DNA of 64,000 nt, from the NCBI GenBank assembly GCA_014281115.1, contig JACONQ010000011.1:558001-622000 (forward strand). Reading direction: 5' to 3'. The notes beneath the pieces are model-generated. The model ran no database searches, was not told where the DNA came from, and saw nothing but the letters and a program-made list of their open reading frames with translations. This DNA is from Laburnicola sp. R22_1. Taxonomy: Eukaryota > Ascomycota > Dothideomycetes > Pleosporales > Didymosphaeriaceae. The position numbers and the translations under genes were made by a program. Of this stretch, positions 1 to 11,515 are shown in pieces (positions within the stretch are counted from its first letter, which is position 1; each line of letters starts with the position of its first letter).

Positions 1-257
1 ATGGCAGTTGGACTGTTTACGATAGCGGCTTGATGGATGACATTTCGCGAGAGGTATGTTTTGCTTCCCCTTGTTATCCTGTGTAGTTAGTTGTTCGTGT
101 AGCAGATACTAACACTCTGCAGATGTACGTAGCTTTCGCGCGCGACATCACAGACGACAATACGGCGCGCAAGCGGCGCATTAAGAAGGTCGGCATTTGG
201 ACGCTGCAGTTGGCGGCGCAGGCGCTGTTTTTGGGACTTGCGGGGAATATTGCTTGA
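1..257 (+). CDS. 3' end of an unknown protein gene (partial, two exons visible)
   Basis: The gene enters from the left edge. Exon 1..53 reads in frame to a GTATGT donor. The intron is 54..122, with a TACTAAC-like branch site just before CTGCAG, and the last exon 123..257 ends in TGA. The visible 62 or so residues end with a basic stretch (RKRRIKKVG) followed by about 18 mostly hydrophobic residues (WTLQLAAQALFLGLAGNIA). That tail could be a C-terminal membrane anchor or an amphipathic helix. I do not recognise the family from this tail. The splice signals and the in-frame join make a real gene likely. Confidence 0.6.
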
Positions 258-1784
258 TGGGGCGGGCTGAGTGTGGTGAGTTTTCATGGCTGTAGCCTGT
301 CATAGATACATGTGTCGAATACCCTGGGGTTTCTGATTCTGCGGTGGGCGTTTGTGGGTTTTGGGACTTGTAGTTGTAGTATAGCATGGTGTTTTGGGGT
401 GTTTTGGGATAAATCAACCGGGTTCGGTTGGGCGGGATGGTTTGGGAATTTGGGGGGTGGGCATGGGAATGGCGTTATTTGTTGTAATGATTACGCGACT
501 CTGTATAGTATAGTATAGTATACGTTGCTATTGTTCTGTTTAATGAGGAGTAGAGGGGGGCTATCTGGCCAACGCTGCACCCTTCCCTTGACACTGTTGA
601 AGTGCTCGTAGATCCTAAGTGCTTTGGCTTTTTTCGTAGTAGTATAGAGGTGTACCGGTATCATGAAGAATACTTCGCGCACGTTCCATACACAGTATAA
701 CGCTGTGAGAGAAAGCTGTAGGTGTGCTAAAAAACGCTATAAATTAAGGTAAACATTAAGACTAGTTTAGTAACTATTTAGGGACAGAGTATGTGCAAAT
801 CAGCCGGCCCCTTATAGAGTCGATTACAAGCTGTACTATAGTCCACAGGTACTAAAGTTAATAATAATAATATAACGCGGTTGCCTACGCACAAAGCATA
901 TTATCTAGTAACGCAGCAGGTGGGTAAGCAAGTTAGGGTGTTGTTGTTGTGAGTTTGTCGTCTTAAAAGCTAGGGGGAGAACGTTAGTAAAACTTTAACG
1001 CGCTCTAGGTCCCAGGGCTTAGCGCGCACATACCGTGACGTCACATAACGTTATATAGGCGCCAGTAACGCAATAAAAAAACGCAGTAATTAAACGCAGT
1101 GGGCCACTCGAAAACCGATAAGTGGAGGCAGTTTATACTCCTGCCCAGGAGGGGGTGTACCGGTATACGTCACTGCTGTGCGGCTTAGGACGTACCTTCT
1201 AATAATCCTGCAGGTGTATTTACTCTTGCAGTAGTTTGGTGCATAGCTTTGTAGAGGAAACAGTCGTCCAAATATGTGGTATAATTCGAGTCTAGTGTGC
1301 GCTTGACACGGATGATGCGTGTTTGGCGTTTATGTGAGGTTCTGTAGATACGTGTAGTGTGCGTTGGAATCTAGATCATACGTTCGATTATACTGCGTGC
1401 ATTCAATCCTAAACGGTGTTATAGGTAGTTCACTGTGTGTACATCATCGCGGAATGTCTACCATCCACCTGGACGGGCAAACTAACTCGACGTTAATCGT
1501 GACCATGCAAGCTAGCTCCTCACACCACCTCCGACTCCCGACAAGCACCTCCATATTTTTTCAGCTAACATCCACTCCACAATGCGGCTCTGGCGTCACG
1601 ACGCGCCGCTTCAAGTTCCAACTTAGAACCTTTCGGCAGTTTGCTTCGCTCTCCGATTGCGATTGCGCGTCTATATCCACAAGTTGCGACATCACCTGCA
1701 GTCCACCGACCGCGCTGAAACACACGCGCAACACTTGGCTCCGCATTTCACACGCCGTAGAAACCTGTGGGTTTGCCCTAGTTC
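258..1784. other. Gene-free flank leading into the transposon block
   Basis: No convincing gene. There is a short (TATAG)n run near 503-522, and GTGTACCGGTAT occurs at about 649 and again at about 1155. Base composition drifts towards AT to the right, with scattered TA-rich stretches that look like old repeat debris. The longest open frame (about 1364-1837) runs into the transposon terminus and has no protein-like features. Confidence 0.5.
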
Positions 1785-3594
1785 TAAGGCTCTGTTCGGT
1801 GCGAAATATTTCGAATTATAATTTTGAACCCCTTTGAGTAAAGTGCGTATAGGGGTGCAAAACACGCTATTAGGGTAGTGTAGTAGGGGGGTATTAACAC
1901 GGCTAATATTAAACTATAGGTATATGTTTAGTAGGGCAAAATATAGAGATATTGTAGTAGTGTTATTATCTCCTAAAAACTTTTATACGTAGGTGTTAGT
2001 TACTATATACTCTAGCGACTAATACTTTTTTATATACTTATTAATACTATAACTTTAACACCTTTTAGATTAATAATAGTGGAGTCCTTAGTATTAACAC
2101 AATATAGCGTATTATTAGCTATAGTAAATTTAATAGTATTACTATTACTAAAGGACATAATAGTAATAATAAATTAGTCCTTTAGAATAATATACACTCT
2201 GCTTAAAGCTCTAATAAAGTAGGTAAAAGTATATAGGCAGCGTGCTAACTTTAGATATAAATTAATAGTTTAGATAGCTACTATTAACGCTATTAATACT
2301 ATTATACTAGGTACTATTATACTAGGTACTATTATTATAACTATTTTAAAAATAAAAAGTAAGTATAATAATTATAAAACAGACTAGTAAATCTAATAGG
2401 ACTTAATAAGCCTCTTAGGCTTTTTAGTTAATAGTAATAGCGTTATTAATAGCTATAGAGACGCTATTAATAAATACTTTACTATCTACCTAAAGGCTAT
2501 AAAGTTTTAAATAAGGCCTATATAATTTAAAAATCTCTATTAATATTTATTTAAAGGTATACTTAGTAATAGTAAGAGTGTCTTTAGTATTAATAAGTTT
2601 ATTTTCTATATAACTAAGGCTCTAGTTAGGAATAGTAATAAAAAGAAGAAAAAAAGATGGCGAATAGTATAAACATTACTATATAGTAGAGACTAGAAAA
2701 AGGCCTCTAAAAAGCTCTTTACTAGTAATAAGTTAAGTAAGTAGATAAGATAGCTAGTAAGCTAAATAGATTAGTTAAAGCTCTATTAAAGGACGTATAG
2801 TAAAAGGCTATAATCTACTTTTTAAAGACTTATAGCGCGCTTAATTTCTATTTATAATATCTTATTATTTTAGGTTTTAATAATATTTTTAGGCTAAATT
2901 GTACCTAAGTTTAATACTATAGTTGCTTTAAAAAATATAGGTAAGAAAGTAGGTTAATAGTTTATTTAGGTAAGCTTAGAATAAGCAATTATAGTAGATA
3001 ATAATATTATTAGAGTAAAATAGTAATATTAAGTTAAGAGTATATATAGCGTAAAAAGTTAACTTTATACTAAGACTTATAATAGTAGCTTATACGCGCT
3101 AGTATATTTTTTTATAATTTTATTACTTTGTATAATTATTATCCTAGGGGACACTTTTTTACTTTTACTATAAATTTATATTCTTAAAAACTTAAATTTA
3201 ACTAATAAAATTATACTTTTTTATAAATTTTATTCTAAAACATTATAAAATATAGTAAAATTTTTAATCGGTCTTAACTAAAGTTATTAGAGTTAATATA
3301 CTTTATTAATTTTTTAAACTTAATACTAAACTTTTAACTTTTTATTAACTATTCTACCTTCTTATACCTATACTTTTATATACGCCTATTTACGCGCGCG
3401 TCTAGATAACTATTCTATGTATTATTTACTATTTCCTTTCTTAATTAATTTATTTAGAACTTGCGCCCGTAGAGATTAGCAAAATTATTTATATTATAAA
3501 GGTAGTTTTTATATTACTTACTCTTATAGTTTAGTAGGTTATTAAAATTTATTTTAATAATGCCTATATAATTATTACAATCTATATAATTAAT

Positions 3595-3721
3595 CTTTTT
3601 TTGTCATTGTCTTTTTTATGCTCTTTTTAATTACTAAGCAGAGGGCTCTGCTTTTTTATTATGTTATTTAAGATAAAAGCCTTTGTCGTGCTACCTATAG
3701 GTAGTTAATTTAATGTCACAC
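3595..3721 (-). mobile_element. SINE-like short retroposon, RIPped copy
   Basis: This 127-base insert lies inside the Harbinger remnant and is flanked by the 11-base direct repeat ATATAATTAAT (3584-3594 and 3722-3732). It aligns over its whole length with 49650-49777, and most differences are C/T or G/A. Read on the minus strand it starts GTGTGACATT and ends in a run of seven A, as a retroposed RNA would. An internal hairpin (AAGCAG..CTGCTT) is shared by both copies. I do not recognise a tRNA, 5S or 7SL head. Confidence 0.75.
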
Positions 3722-3785
3722 ATATAATTAATAAGGTTATAAAGGGTAACTATAGTATATATAAGCTGAATCTAAGTCTCTATAT

Positions 3786-4032
3786 TAAATTTATACGATT
3801 TATTAAATATACACTAGTAATATTTAAAAATTCTAAAATAACGCTCTACTATATTCTATAGGCTGAAGTAGTAATAGTTAAATAACTTTTATAGGTTTGC
3901 TAGTAACGTATTAACTTACTAAGCTATCTTTTAAAATAGTAATATATTATTTTATATAGCGTTAAAGTAATTACTATATTTGTATACCTAGCGTTAGTAA
4001 AATAGTACTTACTTTAAGAAGCTAAAAAGCTT
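3786..4032 (-). pseudogene. Remnant of HARBI1-like (DDE_Tnp_4) Harbinger transposase
   Basis: Translated on the minus strand with stops ignored, this stretch keeps the spacing of the C-terminal half of Harbinger nucleases. A KYYFTNARYTN block corresponds to the usual YYLADAGYPN, followed by TLTLY.. (usual TPYRG), a block matching the 'PxNxKELFNxRHAxxRNxxER' region, and a hydrophobic 'xFLNITSVYLIN' tail where 'FGxxKxRFxxLx' is expected. Many stops and replacements fit C-to-T RIP changes. It has no coding capacity now. The match is by eye. Confidence 0.7.
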
Positions 4033-4568
4033 TTTTTAGGCGTTATTTAACACTCTACTATTATAGGTGCTATTTTTCTACCTAGCTAGGATGTATATAA
4101 AGTTTATATTAAAGTTAATAATAGCTAATATATTTTATATTTATTTCTTATAGTAATTTTAATAGTAACACTACATATTAGTAGGTATATAGAGCTTAAA
4201 GTAGAATCTATTTAGGGCTTTAATATAGTGCTTAAAAAAGGCTATTATTAGGTGTTATCCTTAATATTTTTTAATAGTACATATAAGGAACCTTTTATAA
4301 CAATACTATATAATAATAATATAGTCTAAAGTATTTTATAGAAGTTACTATTGATATTAGCAATTTCTACCTAATTTAATAGTAACTTTTATACTATAAT
4401 TATACTTAGTAAGTGCCTATAATAATATAAGGTATTCTGCTATAATATGCCCTATACGTAAATATATAAAAATATAAGAACTTTCTCTATAATACTTATA
4501 TATTATCTGTTCCTAATATGTCCAATATAATAGCTAATAAGGTTATTAAAATAGTCCCTTTAGAGTTA

Positions 4569-6418
4569 ATATATTCTATTAGCGAGCGAGTTAGATTAGT
4601 GAGCGGATTAGTTTTCTTTAACAACACTATAGTACTGTAAACTTTAATTTAAATTACTATTAACACTATCTAAAAATAGCCTACTAAGAGTAATATCTAA
4701 GCTAGAAGATAACTCTTTAGCCTTTTAGTAGGTTCTTGCATTGTGCCTAGTTCCCCTATAGTTGCTGCAGCGGTGTTGTATTAAGAGGCCTCCCTTAGCG
4801 TTACCTTTATCCCGCGCCCTTTTAGACGATTTCGCCCTAATAGAGAGACTCCTAGCCACTAAATCTGCTCTCTAGCCAAAGTTAAGTACTTTACTATGCT
4901 AGAGACGCTTTCTTTTACGCAATTTTTACTTAGTAAGTAGCTCTATCTACTCCTAAAGCTTAGCGAGTTAGCCTATTATAAGTATACCTTAGTAAGCTAG
5001 ACTTTTAGCGCTCTTTATAAGCTGTGCGAGTCTTGTAGTAATAGTAGTTAGTAATTTCTTAATAGATTCTATTACTAGCTTAGCCTGTAACGAGAGTTTA
5101 ATAGTGTTTTTTAGTGTTTTTAATTACTAGGGCTTATTTAGTATAGGTAGTCCTAGTAGAGTGTAAAGTCGCATATTAAGGCGATCTACTATTACTAACA
5201 CGTCTAAAGGAATAAGCCTAGAGGCCTTAAAGGCTTTTTTACAATTCTCTAGTATAAATATATTAAAAAACGCGTTATAAAAGGCTAGTAGAAAGCTCTC
5301 TTTATTAATATAAAAGACGCGTTAGCACGCTAAGTCTTACACGCGCTAAGAGTACTTTAGCTTTAGTAGCGCGAAATAGACTATATTAAGTGGCTATAAG
5401 ATATAAGATAAGTGCGCTAGCATATAGAGGGTTAGGATCCTCTGTTTTAGGTAGTAATTTTTAAAATCTTAGAATTAGTGGCTCTTATAGCTGTCTAGAA
5501 TAAGTAACCTCTATAACCCTACTATACGCGGCCTTATATACGCGTTAAAGTGCTTTAACTATGCAACTCTAAGCTTGTTATTAGTCTAGCCAGTCTTAGA
5601 GACTAAAAGCTTCTAATTGCGGGAGATACTAGTCTTCTTATACTATACTAAGATATAGACTCGCCCTTTATAAATAATAAAGAGTAGAGTAGTATACCTA
5701 GTAGCGTAAATGCTCTAAATCACTGTAACCTACTTGCAGTCGTCTAGCTAGACAAGATTAGATTAAGAATATCTCTCTAAGCCTATTACAATCTTTATTA
5801 AGCTAATAACTTCTATCTAGAAGCCAGTCTTATTAAAGTTATAGACGTCTTAATCCTGCACCCTATACCTGGCTTTTGTCTCCTTTATAAGCTAAAACCA
5901 CGCGTTTATTACTTCTAGATTCTTCTATTATATTCTCTATTAGTCCTTTACTTAATTAAAGACTATTTTAAGCTTAGGTATACGCTTTATAAAGCGTTAA
6001 GCCTAGTATTTACCTATAGGATCTCTGTGCCGCGTAGCTAGCAGTTTATTAGCTATATCTTCTACCTTATCTAGCTAGAATGTAAATTCTCGCAAGTCTA
6101 GGTTAAGTATATATTAAATAAGGGTCTCCTCTTTAGTTATAGTAAGCTTTGCTATATTAGCGCAATTATTTGCTTAGGCAGCGATTTTATTATATTAGTA
6201 GGTCACTATAGTTTTTAGGACGTTATACGCGTTAGCGGCGCGTTAGAGGCTTAAAAATTATTTATTCTAATAGGCCTAAAGGGCAAGCTTAATTCTACCT
6301 TCTTTATTAGATAATAACGCGTTGCGTTATTAAGATATAATAAGTTATTATAAGGTATTGTAGTCTTGGCAAAAACTAACCCGCTTACTAATCTAACCCG
6401 CTCGCTAATAGGATATAT
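4569..6418 (-). mobile_element. RIPped Fot1/pogo-type transposon nested in the Harbinger element
   Basis: Positions 4567-4615 and 6372-6420 are 49-base inverted repeats with four mismatches, all transitions. The outermost TA on each side is the expected TA target duplication of Tc1/mariner/pogo elements, leaving an element of 1850 bases, the usual Fot1-class size. The minus strand between them is a mutated pogo-type transposase. Both ends lie inside the Harbinger body, so this insertion came second. Its sequence is less AT-rich than its host element. Confidence 0.92.
5100..6325 (-). pseudogene. Destroyed Fot1/pogo transposase (HTH_psq, CENP-B HTH, DDE_1)
   Basis: Reading the minus strand from about 6325, and passing through many stops, shows the standard order of the family. 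First is an N-terminal helix-turn-helix region with 'RAANAYNV'. Then come a CENP-B-like block ('ANIAKLTITKEETL', 'NKLLATRHRDPIGK', 'RFIKRIPKLK') and the DDE domain opening 'YNFNKTGF' with a following 'IVIGLERYS' (usual VVTGSERR). The C-terminal 'KASRLIPLDVLVIVDRLN' corresponds to 'GAGLVPxDPxxVLSKLD'. The stops replace residues whose codons start CA or CG, as RIP predicts. The reading is mine by eye but spans the entire protein. Confidence 0.85.
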
Positions 6419-6958
6419 TACGTTTTTATATAAAGTTATTTATTACTTATAAGGTAGTTAGCTAGTTATATTATACTACACTTATAATTCTATAGTTAAC
6501 TATTAACACCTAATAGGGACTTATATATCTCTTATATATATATAAGTAGTATAGAAACCATTATTACTAGAATATCTATAAGGGTAATTATTATCTTTTT
6601 TTGTATAGTGTTAAGATTAATAATAATAGTATAAAAAAAGCAACTTAACTAAGTCTAGTAAGCTAACTACGTAGCGAAATTATTAAACATCTTCGTCGTG
6701 TGGAGATTCTAACCAAGGTCGAGTCCGCACCCCTGCTATAATTCTAGTTGTATAAGAGATAACCTAATAATATATAAGTTAAAATTAGCACTTATAAGAG
6801 ACAAGAACACTAGTAAAAGATAGTAGAATTATTCTTTAATTTATAATATTAAAATTACGCTGCTACTAAATATAACGTGATTCTGCTACAACGCTTGCCG
6901 TAATAGGAAGGCCCGACGGAATCACGATTCGAAATCATGCCTACCGAACAGAGCCTAA

Positions 6959-8209
6959 TGCTGGAGGTTGGAAGGCGACGTCATCGGATGAGAAAATAGG
7001 TAGGTATACCGTAGGGTTGTTGGTTCAAGATAATTTCAAGGCCCTGTGCACGAGGCTGAGACGAGACGTTTCCGGACGGAGTTGAATCTCCACCAAACGT
7101 CTCTTATCGCTTGGCGGGTTCTAGAGAGAAGCCCAGGCGTGCAGAAGGAAATTCCAGTGTTGTTATGGTCCGTAGCGCAGAGGAATCATGTTGGTCAAGG
7201 CTAAGCTCGTCGGACGAGGCTGTCCCCCCGGGGCCCAAATTCCAATGAACGCCGAGATGAACTGCGAAATTGTGTAAGCACCAGCACCAGCACCCGCCGC
7301 TCGTTCAGCCGTTCGTTCAGCCGTTCAACGGCAGGACTCAGGAGCCCCTGGCGATCGCTCTGGGCACAAAGAGAAGAGATCAACTTGCATACGCGTCAAT
7401 AACGGTCAATTATTGGCATCCTCCCCGTGGGCGTGCACCCGGAGTGAAAAGCGGAGCCTCTCGGAAGAAGGGCCGGGGGTCGCGAGCACTCTTCCCGATA
7501 GGCTAAAAACGGCTATGGCACGGTTTTTCTTGAGGAAGATGCGGTTCTCCAGGAGCCAGAAGGCCCAGTCTGAGCCAAGGCTCTGGACTGCGTTGCTCGT
7601 GCTGTGCTGAGGAGAGACGGCGGCGGCGCGGCTCAACAGTGTGCACGACCGGCCGTTGATCTTCCGCCCAGACGGGCACCTATAGACCATGGTGATTCCG
7701 ATAAATTTTCTTATCGCGCCATGGCTGGCCAGACAGGGGGTGACGAATGACGGCATAAGCGTCTATTTTTTGCATCCGCAACGAGACACGGACGGTCACA
7801 GGGGCGAGGCGGAGTGGCTGGGCTGTGGCGCGAGAATGTTGCATGAATGTGTGTGGCCGGCTTCGCTCGTCTTTTTGGCCGTTGCCTTGACAGAGCAGTG
7901 AGTCGTCAGGCTGCGGCTCCACTGCATTGCGTGTGCGTTGCGGTGGGCGACGTCGCGAGTGGATAACACTGGTTGCGTGGCCGACAGTGCACCACTGTGT
8001 GTGGGCTCGACGGGTCCGGACTGGTCATGGCTGGTCACGGCCGGGCATGGCTGGTCACACCATCGGCAAAGGACGTGCAAACAGGAAAGTGGCTGGACCG
8101 AGTGGTTGGGCCAATGTTTGGATGAAGTATTGGGGGCTGCTCTAGACGTGGGTCGGTGTGGGTTGCGTGGCGGGCACCCATGGAGACCCACCACCCGTGG
8201 ACGGTCCCC
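6959..8209. other. Long upstream region of the small surface-protein gene
   Basis: Normal GC content returns sharply after the transposon. Several open frames exist on both strands (for example 7406-7756 and 7938-8663), but none looks protein-like. The region holds short repeated motifs: CGTTCAGC copies near 7303-7325, and CATGGCTGGTCAC at 8026-8038 and 8046-8058. It is most simply the promoter and upstream regulatory region of the gene at 8410. Confidence 0.5.
8026..8058 (+). repeat. Two direct copies of CATGGCTGGTCAC, 20 bases apart
   Basis: The 13-base motif occurs at 8026-8038 and 8046-8058, with a further CTGGTCA just upstream at 8021. The spacing of two helical turns and the position about 350 bases before a start codon make a transcription-factor site possible. 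No factor is identified. Confidence 0.4.
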
Positions 8210-8210
8210 A

Positions 8211-8294
8211 TATAAAAAAGAGCTGAAAGCTCCGACATACTTTCTTATCTATCAAACAGCACAGTCGCAAGCTTCCCTCTCCCGCTTATATAAA
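8211..8294 (+). promoter_or_regulatory. TATA boxes of the small surface-protein gene
   Basis: TATAAAAAAG lies at 8211-8220 and TATATAAA at 8287-8294, about 200 and 123 bases before the ATG. A pyrimidine-rich leader with CATCAACTTCAACTTCAACT follows, a pattern common in strongly expressed fungal genes. Which box is used cannot be told from sequence. Confidence 0.6.
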
Positions 8295-8409
8295 CCCGCT
8301 CCCTCGCTGTCCTTCGTCATCAACCCGTACTCTCGTTCATCAACTTCAACTTCAACTCCAACTTTTCGGCTACTCCAATCAACCACCCGAAACCCCCCCA
8401 TCAATCAAG

Positions 8410-8694
8410 ATGCAGTTCTCCATCGTCGCCATCGTCGCTGCATTCGCTGCCGTCTCGTCGGCCCAGTACAACTACGCCAACGACACCACCTCCGCCGTCG
8501 TCGTCCCCTCCGGCACTGGTGCTCCCTCTGGCACCAGTGCCCCCTCAGCGACCATCCCCTTCGAGGGCGCCGCTCCCACTGGCGCCGGCTCAGCCATGGC
8601 CGTCCTCATCGCTGCTGGCGGTGCTGCCCTGGTACGTTCCCTCCCGTGAGGCCATCTCCCTGAACCCAGTCTGACATTTGCCCAGATGCTCTAA
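8410..8694 (+). CDS. Small secreted, probably GPI-anchored surface protein
   Basis: Exons are 8410..8631 and 8686..8694, giving 76 residues. Residues 1-18 form a clear signal peptide ending SSA-Q. The middle is rich in S, T, A, G and P (GTGAPSGTSAPSAT), with one N-glycosylation motif (NDT). The C-terminus (AMAVLIAAGGAALML) is hydrophobic and ends the protein, as a GPI attachment signal would. The 54-base intron (GTACGT..CCCAG) leaves a last exon of only ATG-CTC-TAA. Without splicing the protein would end in a charged RSLP and lose the hydrophobic end, so splicing is favoured. The ATG context (CAATCAAGATGC) and strong TATA boxes suggest high expression. The product probably resides at the plasma membrane or cell wall, and its specific role is unknown. 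Confidence 0.75.
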
Positions 8695-9519
8695 GCGTCT
8701 TCGCTCCTGCACCCTCCACGCGACAACGACACCCACCAACTCGGCCACTTGGCTTTCGACTTCTAATCAGCGGCCTTTGTCCGACATGTTTGATAGATCA
8801 GCCTTATCGGGCTTGAGAATCTTGTGCATTTACTGGCGTATTTCATCATCTTGGCGCTCTGGATGCATCGTGACCTTTGCCGGTTCGCGGCTCCGTGAGC
8901 AGGAAGGATCATTGTAGATAGACGCACGCCTTGCGAGGCTCGGTTACTTAATAATACCCATCGATCACCGTCACTGCTCTTTTCTCGTGTCGTTACTTCT
9001 TACCGTGTGATTGCTCTTTGAAATCGCGACAGTTCCTCCTCTTCTTGTACAATGTGACTTCATCACACCGATCAAGCTGATATAGTGTCAGTGTCGTCGA
9101 CATAGGCAAGGCACTCGTACTGTTGTAGTCCTAACTGTTATCTTCGTATGATGTTCACGCCATGGAGCTACTGCTCGGGAGAAACGACTTATCACCGACG
9201 ACTCATCCATGGATACCCCGGGACCACGCGGTCATGGACTCAACTTTATATCCTCCTCGAACGCATGAATTGAACAAGAGCAGTTACCAACTCAAGCCCG
9301 CAAGTACTTCGACGTTGGGCCCCGAGTACAGAAGATCCTACAACTATCACGTGCCATCTTGGCGTACATGAAACCTCCCACATTCAGGCGTCAGAAGCAA
9401 TGGGCGCTGCCGTTCTCTCGACGCTCTTTAGCCCCCCTTGGCATCTTGGGAGCGCGAACGATCACTATTGATATGTCGGCTTCACATTTCTTCTTCGCGA
9501 CGGCCCGACAACCGCAGTC
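8695..9519 (+). other. Intergenic region between the surface-protein and LCCL genes
   Basis: No gene seen. It should contain the 3' end of the preceding transcript and the promoter of the LCCL gene. Short frames at 9162-9541 are not protein-like. Confidence 0.5.
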
Positions 9520-11515
9520 ATGGCTTCGAGCCTTCGGATGAAAGCCTCCCCTTCGGCCGCAGACGGCGTCGAGAACGGCGATCGTATAGAGCAGAGCAGT
9601 TCGTCGCTAGCTCCGGGCGAGCATTCCTCCAAATCTGCGACTCCGGCAAGCACACGAAGTGAGGAGGAGGAGGAAGTTGGAGATGTGCGAGACCGTAGCC
9701 GATGGCATGAAAGCGCGTGCTGGCGGAAGGTCGAGAGCGGGATACCGGCATCAATCGCTTTGCGGATGCGCAAAGTGGTAGAATGGGTAGGAGGGCCTCG
9801 GCCTCCGAAAGACAACCATATCAAGCCTATCTTGGAGCGTGCTCAAACGTTCCATATCCGTCTTTTTGCGCGTCTCCCAAGATTTGCGAGGGTCTGCATC
9901 TTCATATGCGCCTTCATGCTATGGCTTATTTTATTCGGTGTCATACTCAGCAACTTCGGCCTTCCTGAAGACATTGCGGGATTCGGTGCGCCTGTTCGGC
10001 TTTCCTGCGTTGCAAGACCTTGGTAAGTTTGCGAACGACCATGGCATGAAGCAAGACTGATTCGTTCTCTGCAGGGTCGATGCCCAGAGCTGTGGCCCCG
10101 ACGGCAGGAATTGCCTCCCCTTCGAGGATTCGAGCTTTGCGTTTACCTGCTCTGCCAACTGCCGTGGCGTTTCCGTCTTGAACCCTCGCGCGATCGGGAA
10201 CGAGTCGATAATCTATCGCCCACTCATAATAGGCGGCACTTCGAATGCTGGAGAGGATGATCGGGCAGTTTATCGCGGCGACTCGTTCATCTGCGGCTCT
10301 GCCATCCACGCCGGAGTTTTGACGGACGCGAGTGGAGGCTGTGGCGTGCTCCGTCTCGTCGGAGAAAAGACAAGCTATGGCTCCATCTCGCGGAACGGTA
10401 TCGAAAGCGTGGGCTTCAACTCGTCGTTTCCCATGTCTTTCGAATTCGATCGGAGCGAAGCAGTCAGGAGCGCTTCTGGAAAATGCCGGGATCCACGGTG
10501 GGATCTCCTCATCCTGTCTACCATTTTCACAGCATTGTTCTCCTTATTTACTACACATCCTGCCACATTCTTCGGACCCGTCTTCGTCATCATCTTCTGG
10601 CAGATCGCCATGGCGTCTGACCCTCCATCATACAATGATTATCCTTCATTGGCGTCTACAGCTCTTGCGAACTTCCTCCCAGCGGCCTTCATCGCCGCCA
10701 TCATCTATCGCATCAGTATACGCAAAACTCTGGCGCACCTGACCGCCCAATTTGAAAAGACCATCTTGTGGGTAGGCGCCTGTTGGGTCGGCGCACTGAA
10801 CAACCTCACACTAGACATGATACCCATCCAACGCCTCACATCCCACGATCTAAACCAGCAACCCGGCGCCATCACCGCCCTCGTCATCATCATACTAGTC
10901 CTCATAGCCATCGTCATCTACCAAGCCATTTGCTTCCGCGTCGAAGGCCGCCTCCCCCGCTATCTAGCCATCTACGCAATCCTAGCCTTCACCCTCCTCA
11001 TCTTCCTCGCCGTCCCCTCCCTAGACCTCCGCATCCACCACTACATCCTCGCGCTCCTCCTCCTCCCCGGCACCGCGCTGCAAACCCGCCTCAGCCTCCT
11101 CTGCCAAGGCCTCCTCGTCGGCCTCTTCATCAACGGCATCGCCCGCTGGGGCTTCGCGTCGATCCTCCAAACGGCCGTCGCACTCCGCGGCGACGCCCAA
11201 CTCGGCACCGGCATCCCGTCTATCCTCGCGCCTGTGATCAATGCCACAACTATTACGTTCGCATGGGCGGGGCTGGAGCGCGGCTACGAAGGCGTCAGCG
11301 TGCTTGTTAATGATGTCGAGCGCTTCCGAGGGCTTCATAAAGACGGCGATATGAATTTTACTTGGGAAAGGAGAGCGCTAGATCACCCGGAGTATTTTAG
11401 ATTCGGGTTTGTGAAGTATCACCCTTTTGGGGGGGTGGAATATAGCGATTTTACGAGGGCGGGGGTCTGGTGGCCGGATGGTGGGTGGGTGGATATTCCG
11501 CCGGGGGTTACTTGA
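9520..11515 (+). CDS. LCCL-domain multi-pass membrane protein
   Basis: Exons are 9520..10022 and 10075..11515 (52-base intron, GTAAGT..CTGCAG), 647 residues. Residues 1-120 are polar and cytosolic-looking with an acidic EEEEE run. A first membrane segment lies near 123-147. The LCCL domain follows at about 170-265, shown by the paired cysteines and the signature YRGDSFICGSAIHAG with 'GGCGVLRLVG' after it. From about residue 325 to 560 there are several hydrophobic segments, then a soluble tail rich in W, F and Y. Fungi have a family of such membrane LCCL proteins of unknown function, and the domain is thought to bind ligands outside the cell or in the secretory lumen. The ATG chosen is the first in frame. 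Confidence 0.85.

Larger units (their letters stand above)
1788..6955 (-). mobile_element. RIP-degenerated PIF/Harbinger DNA transposon carrying nested insertions
   Basis: The two ends are inverted repeats. GGCTCTGTTCGGT starts at 1788 and its complement ends at 6955. After a divergent 7-base stretch a second shared block (ATTTCGAAT) follows, whose continuation differs only by transitions. TAA directly flanks both ends (1785-1787 and 6956-6958), the 3-base target duplication expected of PIF/Harbinger elements. Inside, the minus strand around 3786-4032 still resembles a HARBI1-type DDE nuclease. The 5168 bases include a 1.85 kb pogo element and a 127-base retroposon, so the original Harbinger was about 3.2 kb. 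The sequence is extremely TA-rich and has no long open frame. Confidence 0.88.

Noticed and set aside
1364..1837. 157-codon open frame on the plus strand
   Set aside because: It starts at a non-standard codon, runs into the Harbinger terminal repeat at 1788 and shows no domain or protein-like composition.
7938..8663. 241-codon plus-strand frame over the small surface-protein gene
   Set aside because: It overlaps the promoter with TATA boxes and the true gene in another frame, and has low-complexity R/H/S-rich sequence.
10768..11310. 180-codon plus-strand frame rich in H, P and R
   Set aside because: Out-of-frame shadow of the LCCL gene.
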